From Verrucomicrobiota bacterium (GTDB taxonomy: Bacteria; Verrucomicrobiota; Verrucomicrobiia; Limisphaerales; UBA8199), in contig JAPLUA010000438.1 of the NCBI GenBank assembly GCA_026397855.1, forward strand, positions 1 to 8,584: a stretch of 8,584 bases of DNA, read 5' to 3'. Made by a program: the position numbers and the translations under genes. The notes beneath the pieces are model-generated. The model saw only the letters and a program-made list of their open reading frames with translations, was not told the DNA's origin and ran no database searches. Below are positions 5,049 to 8,584 of the stretch, one piece after another (positions within the stretch are counted from its first letter, which is position 1; every line of letters begins with the position of its first letter).

Positions 5049-7841
5049 ATGAGCACATCCTCGACGCGCGTACTGCTCCTGGGCTGGGATGCGGCCGATT
5101 GGAAGGTGATACGGCCCCTGCTGGCGGCGGGGCAGATGCCGAACCTGGCCGGGCTGATGGCCCGCGGCGTGCATGGGAACCATGCCACGATCTATCCCGC
5201 CTTAAGCCCGACCTTGTGGACCTCCATTTCCACGGGCAAACGCCCGCCCAAACACGGGGTGCTGGGCTTTTCCGAACCGACCGGGGATGGGCGCGCGATA
5301 CGGCCGTGCAGCCTGCTGTCGCGCAAGACCAAGGCGCTGTGGAACATCCTGGCGCAGGAGGGAAAACGCTCGGTGGTGGTCGGTTGGTGGCCCTCGTATC
5401 CCGCCGAGCCGATACCCGGGGCGATGGTGTCGAATCATTTCCAGCAGGTGCCCGATGATCCGGAGGCGGCGCTGCCGCCGTTGCTGCCGGGCATGGCGGC
5501 CCCGGCCCGGCTGCTCGAGGAGCTTTCCGAGCTGCGGGTGCGCCCGTCCGAGATACCCGGGGAGATGCTGCGGCTCTTTGTGCCGCGGTTTGACGAGGTG
5601 GACCAGGCAAAGGACAAATCGCTGCATGACCTGGCCAAGATCCTCGCGGAGACGATCTCCGTCCATGCGGCCGCGACCGAGCTGCTGGAGCGGGAGCCGT
5701 GGGATTTCGCGGGGGTCTATTTTGACACCATTGACCACGCCAGCCACCGCTTCATGCAGTACCATCCGCCCCGGCGGGAAGGGGTGCCGGAGCGGGAGTT
5801 CGAGCTTTATCGGGATGTGGTGGCCAACGTCTATCGCCATCACGATGCCATGCTGGGGCGGTATCTCCAGTTGGCGGGACCGGACACATACATCCTGGTG
5901 ATCTCCGACCACGGGTTCCACTCGGACGCGTCGCGGCCCCAGTGGATTCCGGCCGAGCCGGCGGGCCCGGCGGTGGAGCACCGGCACTTCGGGATCTTCG
6001 TGATGGCGGGGCCAGGATTGCAGCGCGGCGCTCAGATTTTCGGCAGCTCCATCCTGGACATCACCCCCACGGTGCTGACGCTGTTCGGTCTGCCGGTGGG
6101 GGCGGACATGGACGGCAGGGCCCAGATTCAGGCCTGGGAAAAGCCGCCGGAGGTCCGGCGCATCCCGAGCTGGGACGATGTTCCCGGCGAAGACGGGCGG
6201 CATCCCCCGGACGTGGTCCAGGACACCCGGGCCGCGGCGGCGGCGCTGGAACAGATGATTGCCCTCGGGTATATCGCGCCGCTGCCGGAGAACCTGACGG
6301 AGGCAGTGCGGGAGACCACGCGGGAGCTGGATTACAACCTGGCACGCTCCCTGGCGGACGGAAACCAACCGCACGAGGCGGCGCCGATCCTGGAGCGGCT
6401 CTGGGAAGAGTGGCCGGCGGAACATCGCTTTGCCCTGCACCTGCTTGACGCCCTTGCCCGCCTCGGCCGGGTGGCGGACCGGCGGGAGGCTCTGAGGAAG
6501 CTGCGCGCCCGCAGCGAACAGTATGCCGCCGAGGCGAAAACGAAGTTGGACTCCTGGCCCGAGGAGACGGCGAAGGACGATCCCATCGCGCAACGGCAGC
6601 CGGAGGCGAAGCGCCGGGCGTTCGAACGCCGCACCTGGATCGAGCGCGCCCAGGGCGTGGGATTGCAGCTTATCCGGGAGGAGGTCACCCAGGCGCTCCT
6701 TGAGGGCAACCGGGAGAAGGCGGCCGCGGAGCTGGGATCCATTCTCGATGGCCGGAATCTGCCGCCCGGGCTGGCCGGTTTTGCGGCGGCGACCCTGGTT
6801 GACCTGGGACGCGGGGACGAGGCGCTGCCGATCCTGGATACCCTCCTGAAAGCCGAGCCCGAAAGCCCCTCCCTGGAGGCGCTGCGGGCGGAGATCTATT
6901 TCCGGAAGAAGGATTGGCAGGCGGTCGTGGATGCGGCGTCCGGGGCGCTGGGCCTGATCTATTTCAACCCGCGGCTCCACATGCTGCTGGGGCTGGCGCT
7001 GGTCCAACTGGGGCAAACGACCGATGGGACGAACGAGCTGATGGTGGCGGTGCAACAGAATCCGTCCCAGCTCCCGGCGTTGCAGGCGCTGGCGCGGCTG
7101 CATCGCAACAACCCGGAAGAGGGACGCAGGTACCGCTTCATGCGGGACACCCTCAAGAACAGCATTGCCCGCCAGCGCCGTGAGCGAAGCTCGCCGGGCC
7201 TGGCTGTTCCCAGCCCGGCCGCCGAATACGATTTCACCGCCTGGTGCCAGGAGCCGGCACCGGCGCCGGGCCCGCTCGCTCCCGACGAGATCGTGGTGGT
7301 GTCCGGCCTGCCGCGCAGCGGCACCTCGATGCTGATGCGGGTGCTCGATGCCGGAGGCATCCCCATCCTCGCCGACGAGCACCGGCCGGCGGACGAGAGC
7401 AACCGGCACGGGTATTTCGAGCTGGCGGCGGTGAAGGACACCGCGCGCGACCCCCGCTGGATCGCGCAGGCCAAAGGCAAAGCGGTGAAGGTGGTGGCGC
7501 CATTGCTGAAGCACCTGCCGCCGGGAGTAGCGGCGCGGGTGATCGTCGTCCACCGCCCGCTGTTCCGCCTGATCGCCTCGCAGGAGGCGATGAAGAAGCG
7601 GCTCGGCACGGCGACCCCGGCCAGCGAAGAGGGAGCGCTCGCCCGGCACTTTGCCGCCTCAATGCAGCAACTGCCCGAGACGTTCCGCGCCCGCCCCGAT
7701 TGGCGCGCCCTCCACATTTCCTACGAAGCGATGCTGGCCGATCCGGCCGGACAATGCGCCCGCCTGGCCAGCTTCCTCGGCCCGAACTTCAACGCCCAGC
7801 AGGCCGCCGCCGCGGTGGACCCGTCCCAGAGGCGGTTCTGA
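5049..7841 (+). CDS. alkaline phosphatase superfamily-TPR-sulfotransferase fusion protein
   Basis: This is a 930-residue protein with no signal peptide, so probably cytoplasmic. Residues about 6-365 are a type I phosphodiesterase/nucleotide pyrophosphatase-like domain. Likely metal ligands are D14 ('GWDAAD'), D229 and H233 ('DTIDHASH'), D287/H288 ('ISDHGFH') and H311. The nucleophile is probably S53 or T55 in 'ALSPTLWTSISTGKRPPKHG'. Residues about 425-500 and 545-695 are TPR-like helical pairs ('LVDLGRGDEALPILDTLLKAEP'-type units), with a charged segment at about 500-530. Residues about 745-930 are a sulfotransferase domain: the 5'-phosphosulfate loop 'GLPRSGTS' (753-760) and the likely 3'-phosphate site 'HRPLFRLIASQ' with R836 and S844. 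The family transfers sulfate from PAPS to an acceptor. Neither substrate is known. ATG 5049 puts the first beta strand at residue 7, as expected, but has no good Shine-Dalgarno. The reading frame is continuous through all domain borders. Confidence 0.92.
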   Translation: MSTSSTRVLLLGWDAADWKVIRPLLAAGQMPNLAGLMARGVHGNHATIYPALSPTLWTSISTGKRPPKHGVLGFSEPTGDGRAIRPCSLLSRKTKALWNILAQEGKRSVVVGWWPSYPAEPIPGAMVSNHFQQVPDDPEAALPPLLPGMAAPARLLEELSELRVRPSEIPGEMLRLFVPRFDEVDQAKDKSLHDLAKILAETISVHAAATELLEREPWDFAGVYFDTIDHASHRFMQYHPPRREGVPEREFELYRDVVANVYRHHDAMLGRYLQLAGPDTYILVISDHGFHSDASRPQWIPAEPAGPAVEHRHFGIFVMAGPGLQRGAQIFGSSILDITPTVLTLFGLPVGADMDGRAQIQAWEKPPEVRRIPSWDDVPGEDGRHPPDVVQDTRAAAAALEQMIALGYIAPLPENLTEAVRETTRELDYNLARSLADGNQPHEAAPILERLWEEWPAEHRFALHLLDALARLGRVADRREALRKLRARSEQYAAEAKTKLDSWPEETAKDDPIAQRQPEAKRRAFERRTWIERAQGVGLQLIREEVTQALLEGNREKAAAELGSILDGRNLPPGLAGFAAATLVDLGRGDEALPILDTLLKAEPESPSLEALRAEIYFRKKDWQAVVDAASGALGLIYFNPRLHMLLGLALVQLGQTTDGTNELMVAVQQNPSQLPALQALARLHRNNPEEGRRYRFMRDTLKNSIARQRRERSSPGLAVPSPAAEYDFTAWCQEPAPAPGPLAPDEIVVVSGLPRSGTSMLMRVLDAGGIPILADEHRPADESNRHGYFELAAVKDTARDPRWIAQAKGKAVKVVAPLLKHLPPGVAARVIVVHRPLFRLIASQEAMKKRLGTATPASEEGALARHFAASMQQLPETFRARPDWRALHISYEAMLADPAGQCARLASFLGPNFNAQQAAAAVDPSQRRF

Positions 7842-7892
7842 GACTTGGCCAACAACCCGAAGCCCAACACACGAGCACACCCCGTCCCTTCT

Positions 7893-7923
7893 CCCTCTCC
7901 TCCATTCCGAATGGAGGAGAGGG
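7893..7923 (+). repeat. perfect 15-bp inverted repeat downstream of the fusion gene
   Basis: CCCTCTCCTCCATTC (7893-7907) and GAATGGAGGAGAGGG (7909-7923) are exact reverse complements around a single C at 7908. As RNA the inner pairs would open to form a loop. It begins 51 bases after the fusion gene stop and is followed by a further GGGGAGAGGAGG purine block, not a T-tract. It could be a non-canonical terminator, a REP-like dispersed palindrome, or both. Confidence 0.65.
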
Positions 7924-8026
7924 CCGGGGAGAGGAGGCCCCCGCAACGCATCCAGCTACGCAAGGTGCAGAATGTTGGGCAGCAATCCGCAGCCCAACCA
8001 GATCAGTATTGCCGTGGCAGACCGTT

Positions 8027-8055
8027 TTGACATCCCCTGCCGCCTCCACTACGCT
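8027..8055 (+). promoter_or_regulatory. candidate promoter immediately before the HIT gene
   Basis: A perfect TTGACA (8027-8032) is followed after 17 bases by TACGCT (8050-8055, 3 of 6 to TATAAT). Transcription from it would begin at about 8062, exactly at the preferred ATG, which would make a leaderless message. The -10 match is poor, so this is only a suggestion. Confidence 0.2.
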
Positions 8056-8061
8056 CTGGAT

Positions 8062-8550
8062 ATGGAATCACTGCACGCTCCGTGGCGCATCGAGTATATC
8101 CTGGCGCCCAAACCCGAGCTCACTGAGAGCCTGTTCACGCGCATAGCCCAATCGGGCGACGATGTGGCCAACTACGTCATCGCGCGCGAGCGGACCTGCT
8201 ACGCGCTCCTGAATACCTATCCCTATACCGGCGGACACCTGATGGTCGTGCCCTACAAGCAAGCCGCCGGCCTGGACGATCTGCTGGATGACGAGCTCAC
8301 GGAGCTGATGAAGCTCACCCGGCGCTGCCAGAACGCGCTGACCCGGGTGATGAAGCCCGATGGGTTCAACATCGGCATGAACCTCGGCAAAGTGGCCGGA
8401 GCCGGCATCGTGGGGCATCTGCATATTCACATTGTGCCCCGCTGGCAAGGGGACACGAACTTCATGCCAGTCCTGGCAAGCACCGTTGTGGTCCCCGAAG
8501 CCCTAAGCGAGCTGGCCGCCAAACTCCGCGCCGCCCTAACCCACCCCTAA
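8062..8550 (+). CDS. HIT family (histidine triad) nucleotide-binding protein
   Basis: This 162-residue protein matches bacterial HIT proteins of the Ap4A phosphorylase/hydrolase-like branch almost end to end. It has the N-terminal 'LHAPWRIEYI', the core 'NTYPYTGGHLMVVPY' (51-65), 'GFNIGMNLGKVAGAGI' (101-116), the triad H119-L-H121-I-H123, then 'VPRWQGDTNFMPV'. The triad binds the alpha-phosphate, with the middle His as nucleophile, and substrates are usually dinucleoside polyphosphates or adenylyl conjugates. The exact substrate here is unknown. The Cys-x-x-Cys zinc pair common in the N-terminal part of relatives is replaced by S23-L-F-T26. ATG 8062 is chosen because family members start at about this point. 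An in-frame ATG at 7972, with AAGG at 7962-7965, would add 30 unmatched residues (192 aa). The frame stays open further back into the preceding gene, but that part is the out-of-frame shadow of the sulfotransferase domain. Confidence 0.9.
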   Translation: MESLHAPWRIEYILAPKPELTESLFTRIAQSGDDVANYVIARERTCYALLNTYPYTGGHLMVVPYKQAAGLDDLLDDELTELMKLTRRCQNALTRVMKPDGFNIGMNLGKVAGAGIVGHLHIHIVPRWQGDTNFMPVLASTVVVPEALSELAAKLRAALTHP

Positions 8551-8563
8551 AAACTCCGCCCCA

Positions 8564-8584
8564 ACGCATCACGCATCACGCATC
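8564..8584 (+). repeat. heptanucleotide tandem repeat ACGCATC, cut by window end
   Basis: There are three exact copies of ACGCATC, at 8564-8570, 8571-8577 and 8578-8584, starting 14 bases after the HIT stop codon and running to the last base. The array may continue outside the window. Confidence 0.75.

Noticed and set aside
5202..7649. Very long (815-codon) open frame on the minus strand, opposite the fusion gene
   Set aside because: It lies wholly antisense to a gene with clear domains and conserved motifs, and its translation is rich in Arg/Pro/Gln/His with no recognisable domain. High third-position GC on the + strand readily suppresses stops on the other strand.
7651..8061. Extended N-terminus of the HIT open frame, reaching into the fusion gene
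   Set aside because: The upstream part overlaps the sulfotransferase domain in another frame and the 7893-7923 palindrome, and has no similarity to HIT proteins. The family N-terminus begins at 8062.

Overview
The window reads as high-GC bacterial chromosome, most plausibly from a Verrucomicrobiota-type organism of the PVC group. That placement is inferred from the combination of a PEP-CTERM surface protein, a HEAT-repeat protein, a large multi-receiver hybrid kinase, a cytoplasmic alkaline-phosphatase-superfamily/TPR protein, and dispersed 'ctctgcg'-type intergenic repeats. No rRNA, tRNA, transposase, integrase or CRISPR array is visible. All five genes lie on the + strand.

Layout: (1) bases 2-1231 hold the 3' part of a HEAT-repeat gene that enters from outside the window. 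(2) After a 146-bp gap with a possible promoter and a small hairpin, 1378-3840 encodes a four-module phosphorelay protein: receiver, HisKA/HATPase, receiver, receiver, HPt. (3) 3841-4207 is a non-coding gap. It carries a 9-bp perfect hairpin and a roughly 50-bp tandem repeat whose internal stem-loop is kept in both copies, then an AT-richer leader. (4) 4208-4996 encodes an exported protein with a C-terminal PEP-CTERM sorting signal. (5) 5049-7841 encodes a 930-residue fusion of an alkaline-phosphatase-superfamily domain, a TPR-like helical region and a C-terminal PAPS-type sulfotransferase domain. (6) 7842-8061 is a gap with a perfect 15-bp inverted repeat. (7) 8062-8550 encodes a HIT-family nucleotide-binding protein, and the window ends in three exact copies of the heptamer ACGCATC.

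Functional links are limited. The kinase stands alone, with no adjacent DNA-binding regulator. The fusion protein and the HIT protein both concern nucleotide phosphoesters: the sulfotransferase releases PAP from PAPS, and HIT enzymes cleave dinucleoside polyphosphates and in some cases adenylylsulfate. A shared role in nucleotide or sulfate metabolism is possible but unproven. The points most worth checking are the AlkP-TPR-sulfotransferase fusion, an apparent internal deletion in the kinase ATP-binding domain, an Arg replacing the invariant Lys in the first receiver, and the structured intergenic repeats.
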